Below, in pieces: positions 52,026-61,800 of a stretch of DNA of 64,000 bases. The DNA is taken from positions 123,501-187,500 of the forward strand of contig JAPYKE020000276.1 of the NCBI GenBank assembly GCA_028554795.2, written 5' to 3'. This stretch comes from Sinohyriopsis cumingii. Its lineage: Eukaryota; Mollusca; Bivalvia; Unionida; Unionidae. The notes under the pieces are model-generated. The model was not told the DNA's origin, did no database searches, and saw only the letters and a program-made list of their open reading frames with translations. How positions within the stretch are numbered: position 1 is the first letter of the stretch; each line of letters begins with the position of its first letter. A program made the translations under genes and the position numbers.

Positions 52026-53136
52026 TCACTTCTTTTTATAGTCGATGACTTGCGAAGCGTCGATCCAAGAATCAAAACTGGGTGGATATCCTTTCCAACG
52101 TACTTTAACTTCTTTGACACGTCGTTTGCCCACTTTACGGGTTCCGCGTTCGAGAATGCTTTCGATGTCGTACACGTCGTCTTCTTTTTTGGTGACACGT
52201 TGTAACTCGGGCAAATAAAACGTTCCTTTGAGCACTTCTCCGTTCATGTCTTCCAATTTATAGACGGCAGGATGACGGCCATGCACTCGTCCAGTGACGC
52301 GAAACAATTCGGTCGTCCAGTTAGGTAAGTAACCTTTGTCGAAAGTGCGTTTGGTTTTGCCAATGCGCACCCAATCTCCTACGGCCAACACTCCACTTTT
52401 CTTGGGGACAGCCCTCGTCGGGGACGTACCAAACAGACGCTCAAACACCAACACTTCGTTGTCGGGAGTCACGTCTTGCGGGGCACGTCCGATGCTTCGA
52501 TGGTAGGATTGGTTGTACGCTTGCACCAGGTGCGGTAAGATGTCGATGTACTTCAGAGTGTGGTGATGCGTAAAATATTTCCACTTGCGTTCTTTCAAAG
52601 TGCGTTGAAAACGTTCCACGATGCTGGCTTTGGTTTCGGGATTCTCGGTGGTAAAAAAAATGAATGTCACGTTTCTTTAATTCTTTTTGGAAAGCTTGGT
52701 TCAGAAATTCGGTACCTTTGTCCGTTTGCCATCGAAGAGGGTGACGACCGCTTTGTTTCAACACCCGTTGCAGGGCTCGCACTAACTCGCTGCTCGATTT
52801 GGATGTCAAGGGCACGACCCAGGCAAATTTGGAAAAGACGTCGATGACACAAAACAAATATTTGTAGCCACGATTGTAGCTGGCCAAATGAGAGACATCG
52901 GCTAAATCGGCTTGCCATTGATGATCGATGCCTTCCACTCGGGTGCGACTTCTGGCAAACTTGCGTCGAATGGGTTTGTGTAAAGTGTAGGTAGCTTGTT
53001 CTTGTAACCATCGTTGCACTTGAGGTAAACGGAGACTTTTCAGTCGAGTTTTGGCAGCATGATACAATTTTTGAACTCCTGCGTAACCTGCAGGATGGGA
53101 GGGATCGTAGTAAATGCTGGCTAAGACTTTTTCCAT
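52026..53136 (-). pseudogene. Retrovirus-like integrase with C-terminal chromodomain
   Basis: The N-terminal part shows the usual Polinton integrase look (YYDPSHPAGYAGVQKLYHAAK, YTLHKPIRRKF) and rve-core features WQADLADV, YKYLFCVIDVFSKFAWVVP and WQTDKGTEFLN. The C-terminal part includes a chromodomain (VYDIESILERG, VKVRWKGYPPSFDSWI) that may steer insertion to modified histones. The gene would insert the element and make the target-site duplication. It looks broken, with about one break. Confidence 0.85.
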
Positions 53137-53157
53137 TTTTTTGTGTTGGTTGGTGTG

Positions 53158-53801
53158 TTAATAAGACACCCACTCTTGGAGGATGCTACTCTTTTTCTCT
53201 TGGGGTACTTTCTTGGATTGCAATGCTTTGCGTGTGCGGCCGGCAATAGGTGTTGAAGAGGAGGAGGATGTCTGAGCGGGGGATATCGGTTCTTGTTTCA
53301 CTTCTGTCTTCACTTCTGTCTTCACTTTCTTTTTCTCTTGTGATGATGAAGGGGTGGCCATCATCTTTTTAATCCATCCAATTCTGGAGGTAGGTGGTGT
53401 TGTTAACTTGCGTACTTTTTCTGGTGGAGTTTGAAACCCTTCTTCTTCTTCTCCTTTTTCTTTCTTGGTCACGGGTACTGGTGGCACTGGTATTGGTACT
53501 GGTACTGGTGATGGTGTTGGACTTTTCATCAAGGTCTTAAAATCTTTCAGAGTGGGTAGAGCTGTTTCGTCTAAAGCTTTCTGGTGAAATAGTTGCAGTC
53601 GTTGCAAAAGTTGACCGTACTTTGCGATTTTTCTGTTTCGGACAAATCTTGGCGATCCATCAATGACTGCAATTCGTGTTGTAACTGGGACATCTCGCTC
53701 AAATTGGGATTGGGAGGTAAATGCGGGGTGCGTTGTTCTTGCCACCGATGGTATTCCATCCATCGTTTGTAAGGCACTAAAGCTAGTTTTCGTCCTTCCA
53801 T
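53158..53801 (-). pseudogene. Polinton-type conserved protein of unknown role
   Basis: N-terminus MEGRKLALVPYKRWMEYH resembles a protein that often starts with a KLxLVP motif in these elements, placed beside the core genes. The C-terminal half is Pro/Val (SPVPVPIPVPPVPV) then Lys/Glu and Ser rich, low-complexity. A TATA-like GATAAAAAGA (53846-53855) lies 45 nt upstream. The locus looks broken, about one break. No enzymatic motif seen. Confidence 0.45.
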
Positions 53802-53850
53802 GGGGTTGTCAGCGGTCGATTCTGAGATCTTGGGACTTCCGAGGGTCTTT

Positions 53851-54237
53851 TTATCTTGCTCCCACTAGTCCTCCCAACATGGTTCGCAAGACTCCTTTCA
53901 GTATGGGGCCTAACAAGAGAGGCAAAATGCCTTCACGTTGGACCAACATCTTCTTTTTTTGACGAATGGGAATTTTCTTTTGAACCATTTGGCGAAGAAC
54001 GTGACGATGTTTGCCTAAGCATTGTTTCTGGTGTTTGGACAAAGGGATCGTGCCTTTTAAAACGTTCAAACAACATTTGCACACGGTATCGATGAACTCT
54101 TTGGAGGCCGTTTGAATGAGTTTTTTTCGTAGGGGTGGAGAAGCTTTGGACAGGACAGATAACATGTCCCCATGTTTGGCTAAACGTGGTGGCAGTCCTT
54201 TCCTTTTCTTTCCTTGGGGTTTTCTGGAGGGTGACAT
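53851..54237 (-). CDS. Core-like protein with NVLxGxIPL motif (128 aa)
   Basis: ATG at 54237 (MSPSRKPQGKKRKG). Basic N-terminus, then LRKKLIQTASKEFIDTVCKC and LNVLKGTIPLSKHQ, a pattern frequent in Polinton-type and domesticated Polinton loci, and a Leu/Gly-rich hydrophobic end (LLLGPILKGVLRTMLGGLVG). It is probably a virion core or membrane-active protein by analogy with adenovirus minor proteins. Intact, neighbours in the same direction. Confidence 0.6.
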   Translation of the reverse strand: MSPSRKPQGKKRKGLPPRLAKHGDMLSVLSKASPPLRKKLIQTASKEFIDTVCKCCLNVLKGTIPLSKHQKQCLGKHRHVLRQMVQKKIPIRQKKKMLVQREGILPLLLGPILKGVLRTMLGGLVGAR

Positions 54238-54277
54238 CCTTGAGTCTTCAGGAGCACCAGAAAAAAACACTGATACC

Positions 54278-55249
54278 CTACTCGGTCACAGGCCTTTTTG
54301 ATACTGGAACGCGTCGCCACTGATTGTCTTTACGTCGTATCAGTTTGAGGACAGGCACGACACGTCGTGCAGGGGTACGTAACGGACTAAATCGAGCCAG
54401 TTCTTGCTTGGACAAATCCAGTAAACTTTGTAACATGCCCGATCTTTCATGGACTTTGATTTTGGGAGAAGGTACTTTGTGAGCAGCAGCCACTGCCGCT
54501 AAATTGGAGGGTCCTGCCACTGGGGAAGTTCTTTTGGGGGTCATCAACGGAGAAGTTCTTGGTGTGATCAACGTCTCCATGTACTCTTCAGTTCCTGGTG
54601 TCATCAACGGAGAAGTGGACAAACGTGAGGATGACGGAGACGCAGTCACCGCCGTGGCAGATCGTGGTTTGCGAGTGTAAGGTTGCGTCCTGGCCGAAGT
54701 GCCTCTCTTGAGACTAGTATTCTTCTGTGGACTTTTCTTTTTCTGGGGACTTTTTCTCTGTTTCTTTTTCTGGGGGCTTCTTTTCTTTTTCCGGGGTGGT
54801 GTCTGGTAAGAGGAGGGTCCCGCCACTGGAGAAGTTCTTCGTGGGGACCTGGTCTTTTTCTTTTTCTTCTTGGGGCTTCGTTGGACTTTTGTCTTGGGGA
54901 TAACTTTGGGGGCATTAGGATCCCATCTTAAGAGTGAGCGAATGATGACCCCTCCTAGAGTACAGCTCCCTCCAGGTTTCAAAATGATTTGTTTTTTGGT
55001 TTGAGTGTCGATGCGGGGATCGGCCAGTTGGACCAAAGCGACTTTGTTTCGATCGAAAAAGCGTTTGGTTTGATGAGGAATCTGAATGATTCCTTGGAGT
55101 ATTTGACGTGCCGTCACCGTGAACCATCGTAAGACTTCTTTGAGACTAGCTTCTAAGACACGGGCTCGTGTTTGTGGATTTTTTTCTCGACTGATGCCAT
55201 ACAAGGCACGAATCAATTTGACGGGAAGATGCGACTGAAGGGACGTCAT
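54278..55249 (-). CDS. Long basic SPKK-rich core-like protein (323 aa)
   Basis: ATG at 55249 (MTSLQSHLPVKLIRALYG). Residues 1-110 look globular. Residues ~120-250 are Lys/Ser/Pro rich with many SPKK/SPQKK/SPRR motifs, like histone H1 tails and DNA-condensing proteins. TSPVAGPS and TSPLMTP repeats follow. The likely role is packing of genome DNA, comparable to adenovirus core protein V; no sequence homology is claimed. Many S/T-P sites suggest cyclin-dependent kinase control, an inference. Frame intact. Confidence 0.6.
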   Translation of the reverse strand: MTSLQSHLPVKLIRALYGISREKNPQTRARVLEASLKEVLRWFTVTARQILQGIIQIPHQTKRFFDRNKVALVQLADPRIDTQTKKQIILKPGGSCTLGGVIIRSLLRWDPNAPKVIPKTKVQRSPKKKKKKTRSPRRTSPVAGPSSYQTPPRKKKRSPQKKKQRKSPQKKKSPQKNTSLKRGTSARTQPYTRKPRSATAVTASPSSSRLSTSPLMTPGTEEYMETLITPRTSPLMTPKRTSPVAGPSNLAAVAAAHKVPSPKIKVHERSGMLQSLLDLSKQELARFSPLRTPARRVVPVLKLIRRKDNQWRRVPVSKRPVTE

Positions 55250-55304
55250 GTTCAAAATGTGTGAGACAGACGAAAAAGGGTCTGAGGTTTTAATAGATTT
55301 TTTT

Positions 55305-56048
55305 TTATGGGGAGTGAAATGAAGTCGAGGACGGAGACGTGTACAGGACAGGCCCTCCGTCTTGGCACCAGTGGTGAAACAAGTGGGTACGAAATCGCAA
55401 ATCCTCGGGAGTCGTAGGTTTCAAATCGACGAGTAAATAGGCGTGTGGCGTTTGAGTGGCATCGTCGTACGCCTGAGTCAGCCAAGGCGTTCCTAACTGT
55501 TTGGCTAAGACTTGCACTTGCGATTTATCTCGAGGGCTTTTAAACAAGACCACGTAATGCGCATTGAGACTGATGGTGCGATGGGCTTTACTTTGTTGAA
55601 ACAAATTTTGGGTGATGTAAACGACACTGGCATTACGGTGATGCCCTTTGCGCGTGAACCACAATTTAATTTCTTCTTCGTCTTCTCCTAACATGTCGTC
55701 GAAAATGACCAAATGGGTTTGATGGGAGTCAGAGACGATGCCGTCGTGTTCTTTAGGAATGCCTTCCACAAACACGATGGAATCGCCTTGACTTTCTCGC
55801 GAGAGGTTGTACGCCGATTGCCATTCTTTGTAACACCACACGATCCGTTGAGGTGGCCGATCGATCAAATGATGTTTATGTTCGATCAAACGTTTGACGA
55901 ATTCGGTTTTGCCTGAACCGCTAGGTCCAGCAATGAGCATGTTAAAGGGATGGCGAAGATACAAAGCCTCCCAACAGGCACGATCTAAGTGTTCGTCGAT
56001 GACTTTGACAGTAGAGGAAGAGGGAGCAGAGACAGCAGAGGTAGCCAT
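55305..56048 (-). CDS. Polinton packaging ATPase (A32/FtsK-HerA type, 247 aa)
   Basis: ATG at 56048 (MATSAVSAPSSS) preferred to the open frame above it because a TATA box lies 50 nt upstream. Walker A GPSGSGKT at residues 41-48, Walker B LVIFDDM at ~113-119, and a sensor-like YITQN at ~144-148 place it in the family that pumps DNA into capsids. Length is typical. Intact; head-to-tail with the basic protein gene. Confidence 0.92.
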   Translation of the reverse strand: MATSAVSAPSSSTVKVIDEHLDRACWEALYLRHPFNMLIAGPSGSGKTEFVKRLIEHKHHLIDRPPQRIVWCYKEWQSAYNLSRESQGDSIVFVEGIPKEHDGIVSDSHQTHLVIFDDMLGEDEEEIKLWFTRKGHHRNASVVYITQNLFQQSKAHRTISLNAHYVVLFKSPRDKSQVQVLAKQLGTPWLTQAYDDATQTPHAYLLVDLKPTTPEDLRFRTHLFHHWCQDGGPVLYTSPSSTSFHSP

Positions 56049-56096
56049 TGTGTGAGAAATGTCACTTGTGACACGAATAAACAAACAAGACAAGAG

Positions 56097-56104
56097 TTTA
56101 TATA
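56097..56104 (-). promoter_or_regulatory. TATA box of the ATPase gene
   Basis: Minus strand TATATAAA, 50 nt upstream of the ATPase ATG and only 16 nt past the poly(A) signal of the upstream gene. Confidence 0.65.
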
Positions 56105-56119
56105 CTTTTTCAGAACACG

Positions 56120-56125
56120 TTTATT
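56120..56125 (-). terminator. Poly(A) signal AATAAA
   Basis: AATAAA on the minus strand 17 nt after the stop of the membrane-tail ORF. It shows that other genes of the element use ordinary polyadenylation. Confidence 0.55.
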
Positions 56126-56141
56126 GAATGTTTTTTTTCTT

Positions 56142-56489
56142 TCAAACATGAATACGAAAGACAAAAATACATAAAAGCCAAAGGCTTAAGTACAAGAATA
56201 AAAGGCACATGATAACCATGAACGTGGAATAAAAACAAGTGTCTGTACAACAACATGTTTTGGGTAATGTTCTAACCAGTTCTATAGTAGGGGGTAAGGT
56301 CACACAAGTGTCCTCCCGAAAGGGTCTTTCTGGCCTGTCCACGACAGTCCTGTCCTGGGTGACGGGTTCTTCTGGCACCGTCACTAACACGGGTTGAAAA
56401 GTAACTTTTTTCCTTGAACAACTCTCGTGCATACTGGGCCACATCTTGGGTCCAAGCCTCAAAACCCCATTCTTTCCAGGCACGGACAT
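56142..56489 (-). pseudogene. C-terminally membrane-anchored accessory protein (part)
   Basis: The C-terminus is Cys-rich (KTCCCTDTCF) then a long hydrophobic stretch ending FVFRIHV, a tail-anchor or single-pass segment. Family not recognised. The locus, together with the open stretch up to about 56560, reads as broken with at least one break; the pieces are reported separately and not combined. Confidence 0.4.
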
Positions 56490-56644
56490 CTGTCCAATGG
56501 GGATGTAAGTCACAAGCTACACACACATCATTATACACGTCTTGGGTAGCTAAAAAAGTTGACGAATCTTTTTTTCCTGTTGAGGTCGAGAAGTATCCAG
56601 ATGAAAACGCAAGGCTTTGAGCAAAAGGAGTTTTTCGTGACCAT

Positions 56645-56869
56645 TTAAGGCCATTGAGGTGGTAAGTACTGATCGTAAAGAGTCCACAAAGAATCGGCTG
56701 GTAAACGAAATCCCAGAAAACAAGTCACTAAGACACACACCACTTGTCGTCCCAAATTGAATGGATACAGTTCTTGTAATAATTGATGGTAATGATCCAC
56801 GGTTTGAATATGGTCATTGAGTTCCTTCCACGGAATCTGTTCAATGATATGTGACATAATCCGTGGCAT
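56645..56869 (-). CDS. Unrecognised accessory ORF (74 aa)
   Basis: Begins MPRIMSHIIEQIPWKELNDH with a hydrophobic VVCVLVTCFLGF stretch. The upstream ATG fits the tight packing with the neighbouring LP-box gene (28-nt overlap of ends). No family recognised; it may be a fragment of a longer accessory gene with the membrane-anchored piece downstream. Confidence 0.35.
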   Translation of the reverse strand: MPRIMSHIIEQIPWKELNDHIQTVDHYHQLLQELYPFNLGRQVVCVLVTCFLGFRLPADSLWTLYDQYLPPQWP

Positions 56870-57338
56870 GGCAACTTGATTTTATAGTGTCCTTGTTTCG
56901 GAAGCAATAAAGGTAATTTCTAACCAAACATGTTCGTTCTCCAGTAGGGAATTTAAATGTTACATACTGTAACTGAAACGTCAGAGTTTGTCTAGATGTT
57001 TCGTCTTTTTCTAAGCGGATTCCATGTAACAAATGTTGGTAATCCTTTAACTCGTCTTCCTCAATACGTTGCAGTAAGTGAATCTCTAAGTAACCAAAAT
57101 TACGAACGTCTGGTCCATCATCATTCACAAATTGAAAGTGTTCAACAAGGTCTGACCAGTGAAAAAATTTCTGACGAATCAGTCCTCTTATACCATTCAG
57201 GTACCAGTGGTTAAAGATCTGGTGACGTAACGGATGCAATTGTTCTTTACGTTTGACTTGTATTTTCACCAGCTCTCGGTAAATCCTTTCTCTCAACTCC
57301 ACAGGCAAGGCACGAATGTTCTCTAGCAAAGTATCCAT
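56841..57338 (-). CDS. LP-box (F-box-like?) accessory protein 1 (165 aa)
   Basis: MDTLLENIRALPVELRERIY resembles the first helix of an F-box (LPxELxxxI). The rest is not recognised: FHWSDLVEHF and DYQHLLHGIRL correspond to similar stretches in the next gene. An F-box would recruit SCF ubiquitin ligase, a common strategy of large DNA viruses, but the match is short. The first ~50 codons are nearly the same as in the neighbouring copy. Frame intact. Confidence 0.5.
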   Translation of the reverse strand: MDTLLENIRALPVELRERIYRELVKIQVKRKEQLHPLRHQIFNHWYLNGIRGLIRQKFFHWSDLVEHFQFVNDDGPDVRNFGYLEIHLLQRIEEDELKDYQHLLHGIRLEKDETSRQTLTFQLQYVTFKFPTGERTCLVRNYLYCFRNKDTIKSSCHATDYVTYH

Positions 57339-57350
57339 GAATAGGTCATA

Positions 57351-57806
57351 CTAAATCCTCTTTGGTCTGACACAAGAAATGTACTGTTTGCACAGACATG
57401 GTTTTAATTCATTGTCGAATCTAAATCGTTTAGTCACTAATTTACACGTTACAATTCGTTCAGAAGTTTGTTCTTTCACCAAGTTGACATTGCGTACAAG
57501 ATGTTGGTAATTCGTTAACTCTTCCTCTGGAATTCGATGCAGTACGTTTACAATGTAGTAGATAGAATCGTCCATACCAAACCATTCCTTTTTAAAACCA
57601 GGGGGTCGATGATCAATGTCTGTCCAATGGAACACTTTCAACTCAATCAGTCCTTGTATAGCCTGAAGGTACCAGTGGTTCAAACACCGGTGACGTAACG
57701 GATGCAATTGTTCTTTACGTTTCACTTGTATTTTGACCAGCTCTCGGTAAATGCGTTCTCTCAACTCCACAGGCAAAGCACGAATGTTCTCTTGTAAAGT
57801 ATCCAT
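57351..57806 (-). CDS. LP-box (F-box-like?) accessory protein 2 (151 aa)
   Basis: Paralogue of the preceding gene, 12 nt apart end to start. Residues 1-40 differ at about two positions, while the remainder is only loosely similar (NYQHLVRNVNL, VLHRIPEEEL). Such a sharp change points to partial gene conversion or very uneven constraint. Confidence 0.5.
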   Translation of the reverse strand: MDTLQENIRALPVELRERIYRELVKIQVKRKEQLHPLRHRCLNHWYLQAIQGLIELKVFHWTDIDHRPPGFKKEWFGMDDSIYYIVNVLHRIPEEELTNYQHLVRNVNLVKEQTSERIVTCKLVTKRFRFDNELKPCLCKQYISCVRPKRI

Positions 57807-57838
57807 GAATAAGTCAGTCCGTACAATTCACAATCTTC

Positions 57839-58222
57839 TCATAGAGAGCAAAAGTAATCAACATAGTGAGTAATTTCTGACCACTGCCATTCAGGGTAAC
57901 GTCCAAGAATGTCACTGAACTCTTTTGATGTAAACGGTCTAAAGCGATATAATAGGAGGAATGCACCCTTGACCCAAAGAAATCTAACACACTGGTTGAC
58001 TTTTTTCACTTTCCTCTTGTGAATTTCTCGACACAAAAGTTCTACAGTCACCCATTGAGATTTCAATCTGGCAAGTCCCTGCCAAACTTCCTTGTAAATC
58101 TTCTCTTGCAGTTCTTTAGGTAATGATTCAATATCGTTTTTGAAATGAAGTTTAAATACTGGTCTCGGTGATGTCCAACATTTGACTCCTAGCCAATCTG
58201 GTTTCTTCTTCGTCAACGACAT
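57839..58222 (-). CDS. LP-box (F-box-like?) accessory protein 3 (127 aa)
   Basis: More distant member: IESLPKELQEKIYKEVWQGL corresponds to the start of the two neighbours, preceded here by ~30 extra residues. The end (SEITHYVDYF) parallels their W-S/T-D-L/I region. Frame intact; no TATA seen. Confidence 0.45.
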   Translation of the reverse strand: MSLTKKKPDWLGVKCWTSPRPVFKLHFKNDIESLPKELQEKIYKEVWQGLARLKSQWVTVELLCREIHKRKVKKVNQCVRFLWVKGAFLLLYRFRPFTSKEFSDILGRYPEWQWSEITHYVDYFCSL

Positions 58223-58233
58223 GGTAAGTTACT

Positions 58234-58605
58234 TTAATGTCTTGGTCCCACTAAGGGTAAGTAATGACAATTCGGTGACCATCGAGCATGTTCTACGTAG
58301 GCCGAATCTTGCGGTTCCCAGTGGTGAAGTGACACACCGCTACTGAAGCACTTGACTGTATCTCCTTCGCCCAAGTAGAAAAATCCGGCTCTGGCTAATT
58401 CTTCGGGGGTCGGTCCTCCCAGATACTTAGGCCATTTTCCTTTGAACGATTGAAGACGATTTTCAAAGTCGCAGTATTCCGACAAACGCACAGGAAACGA
58501 ATATTCGTCTTTCACAGGTTCGTTTCGATGAGGGTTGAGTGTCATGGCAGGAGTTTGCTCAAGGCTGGATGACATCCGTAGGGGGGTAGACGTGAAGGTG
58601 AACAT
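58234..58605 (-). CDS. BIR-domain (IAP-like) protein (up to 123 aa)
   Basis: From residue ~48: FENRLQSFKGKWPKYLGG, TPEELARAGFFYLGEGDTVKCF, WEPQDS and VEHARWSPNCHYL, the ordered signature of a baculoviral IAP repeat. A single BIR and no RING. IAPs block caspases or act in cell division (survivin), so this is a plausible host-derived anti-apoptotic accessory gene. Three in-frame ATGs (58605, 58575, 58545) are possible starts. Whether the zinc site works cannot be judged here. Confidence 0.8.
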   Translation of the reverse strand: MFTFTSTPLRMSSSLEQTPAMTLNPHRNEPVKDEYSFPVRLSEYCDFENRLQSFKGKWPKYLGGPTPEELARAGFFYLGEGDTVKCFSSGVSLHHWEPQDSAYVEHARWSPNCHYLPLVGPRH

Positions 58606-58896
58606 TCCCCTTTCAAACGAAACTCAGTAAAATGTCCAAGAGGACGAGCGGCATCATTTTCGCATCCCACAGGTTTGACACGCACAGCATCCCTTTCCAT
58701 GATAGGGGTAGGGACACTAAAGTTCCCATGATGCTTTACGGCATCGCTCAGGTCACAACGTACAGCATCGTACCCATCGCAAAGCTCACAATCGGATTCC
58801 ACTTCCGAAGCCTCACACTTGAATTGTGCCTTTCTATGTTCTGTGTTTCTCTGAAAGTATTCATCTTGTTCGCTCGGTCTTGGTAGTCACAATGAA
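58606..58896. other. Spacer between polymerase end and BIR gene
   Basis: About 290 bp. A minus-strand ORF (58542-58802, 86 aa, ESDCELCDGYDAVRC near its start) overlaps the BIR gene but matches no family I know. It is either a small gene or a 5' extension of that locus. Confidence 0.3.
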
Positions 58897-61800
58897 CTAT
58901 CGATCTTGCCTAGGGTTCCTTTTTATATACAGACCAATACCGACGTGACCGTACGGCAACGTAAAGTGATTGGGAAGTCTCACTCGCTTCTCGTACACGA
59001 TTTGATAGACTTTTTCCAAGGGTCGACTGACGATGTGGTGAGTGGGTAAACGTACAATCTTGTTCGGTTGATAGGTGGTCACTTTAAAGTGTCCATCCTC
59101 TCCCGATTGCAAGGCTTCTTTCAATACCCCAAAGTTGACCACTCGACTGGTACGATAATTCAGAGTCAGTCCTTTCACTTTGCACGTCGTGTGCACTTCT
59201 CCTTGTTTGTCCCGGTATTTGTAGCCGTAATTTTTGGGACCGCCACTGACGAAACTTAGAATCTTGTCGTCGGGATGCTCGTCTGTCCAGGCTCCTAAAC
59301 GGTCTCCTTCGATGTCAGGGTGATGTTGAATCGGGTGATGGACGTAAATGCAACTGTCCGTGTCAAAGTACTGGACGCGTTCTTCTAACAGTTCTAAAGC
59401 TTCGTACAATTTTAAGCGAGCATGAGTTGTCACGTAAGCGGCAATGATGACATTTCCAAAAGGGTCGTCTTGTACAAAGTCCAGATCTTCTTCGTAATTG
59501 ACCAAGATCAAATCCTCTCGAACGACGTCCACGTGTTTCATATATTTGGTTTTGTCGTGAATCATCTGGAAGTAGCGGGAAGGGTCTGTCAAATATTCCG
59601 TCTTGGGTAAACACGGTCGTTGTGCCATTTTACCCCACAAGCAATTTAACATCACTTTGGCAAACGATCGCCTGCCTTCGTTTTTCTCGATGTGGTCTAA
59701 AGAGATGCCTTCTTGTTCGTAGTATTTCTCTTTGAATTGTATTTGGTCTTCGGGAGTGTGACACCAGGACGGATAGCCGCTGGCTTCTTGCTTCAGTTTC
59801 AAAAAGGCATCCACGTAGTCGGCGAAAATGCCTTTCTGACTGGGGTCACCCTTGTGGTATTGTTGTGTCTTGGGAAAGTGGCAAATTTCGTACACTTCTA
59901 ACAATTGGTATCCCATGTCCAGAGCTTTGAACAATTCTACGCTGACCCAGGTTCCCGTCAAGGCCCGTTCTTCCTGGCTGTGCTGACAAGGTTGGTCTTG
60001 GATGCACGTTTCGGCACAAGTACGGCACAATGGAAACATCAGTTTGCCTTGACAATGGTGAGGTAAGACGGGATGGTATAGGTTCGTGGGAGGCAAAACT
60101 TTACACTTGATCAAGCCTTCGTATTGTCGAATGTTTTTCAGGTCGATGTGTTCCGTCAGCAATTGTGGGTGCCCTACAGGAAAGCGACAATATTTGCACA
60201 CGTAGGGATACAGCGAACACACGTCCAAGTATTTGATTTCTTCTCCTTTCTCTTCGTCGGCTTGGTACAGCAAACAGGTGGCATTGGTCCTTCCTCCGTA
60301 CAAACTATCCCTCGGGTTCAGCGGGTCCATGAACTGGTAACTTTCGACGAGGCGTTTAAACTCGGGATCGGTTTTCATACGGTGATCGTACTCGTGTACC
60401 CACATTTCCACCACTTGGTATCCTTCCTGTTCTAACTTTAGGCGTCGCTGACAAGTGTCCTGGTACAAGTCTTCCATGGTTCGTTGCAAAAACTGATTTT
60501 TAGTGCCACGGTCAGGGTAACAGACGGGACATCCGTGAAATAAGCAACCGTTAAACTCGTACACGATCTTGGGGTTTTCTAAGTCCCAGCCATCGACCGA
60601 ATACGTTCCGATGGTCTTTTCGCCCCCTCCGTTGCGGCCATGCTGAATCCACTTGTCTTCCTTGTCGCACAAGTAATGTAACCAACGTAGGGCTTTGACC
60701 GAGTATTGACGTTTGACAAAGTGGGTCGTTTGAGGGCTAATGACAGCCACGGTGTTTTCAGGCATGAATCGTTGTCGATACACTAAGGAACACGCTTTGG
60801 CAATGGTGCAAGCTTCTTTCAAAGGATCGACCCCTCCGTGTTCCATGAACAGTTCTCGAAATTTTCCACAGCAACGCCGTAAAATGTCCACGTCGGAACG
60901 ACAATACTTTAGCATTTCTTCCTGAATGTCGAAAGGGTCCGAGGCGTGAGCCTGGTACCAAGCGTAGAAAGCTTCTCGTTGTTCGGTACGCATGTTGTAG
61001 GGGTCGTAATAGTGAGCCTCAGGCAAATGGGGTAGAACGGCGTGTTGATTGGCTTCCGTATTGAAAAAGTGTGGAAAGTACCCTTTAGCCATTTCTGTCA
61101 TTCCAAACGTTTTAGGCATTCGACTCAAAGGCATGGCCAAATAGCTCATCGAATCTTTAAACTGCACTTGTCCCACTTGCATGAAAATGATTTTGGCTCC
61201 GTTCAAAGTCACTTTAGGACGTTCGGTGCCTTGTTCCGTATAGTACCTGAAAAGAAACTGTCCATCGTATCTGGAGAAATTGTGAGCCATCACCGTGGCA
61301 TGACGATGACAATCTCCGTAACGTTCGATGTCCTCTTGGCTCCACGTCTTGTCGATGGGGTCTAAAACCCATTGGGCAAAATCGGCTAACGTGTTCGGTC
61401 CCCGAAAGATTTTTTCACGCCCTCCAGGAATCTTGCTGCAGTGAGGGCAATAACTGAAGATAGGTTCTTGAATGCACTTCTCGCACGCTCGATGAGCCAC
61501 GCAGAAATTAGGGATGTGAATGCCGGTCTCTTGCATGCATTCGAAATCGAAAAAGATGAAATTGCCTTTCTTCTTTTGACCGTCCTCTTTCTCTGGTGGG
61601 GGTTGGCATTTTTGCACGTAACATTCGTGTTCCAAGTCCACGATGTGGTGACAAATGTGACATTTTTTCTTTCCTCGACATACGTGTGCCTTGGCATTGT
61701 TGGCAAGTATGCCTTGTCCACATGTAGGGCACAATCTCAGGAGTTGACAAGCACATTTCTTCTGTGAACCTTGTGTTTTCAAATGTTGCTGATAACAGGT

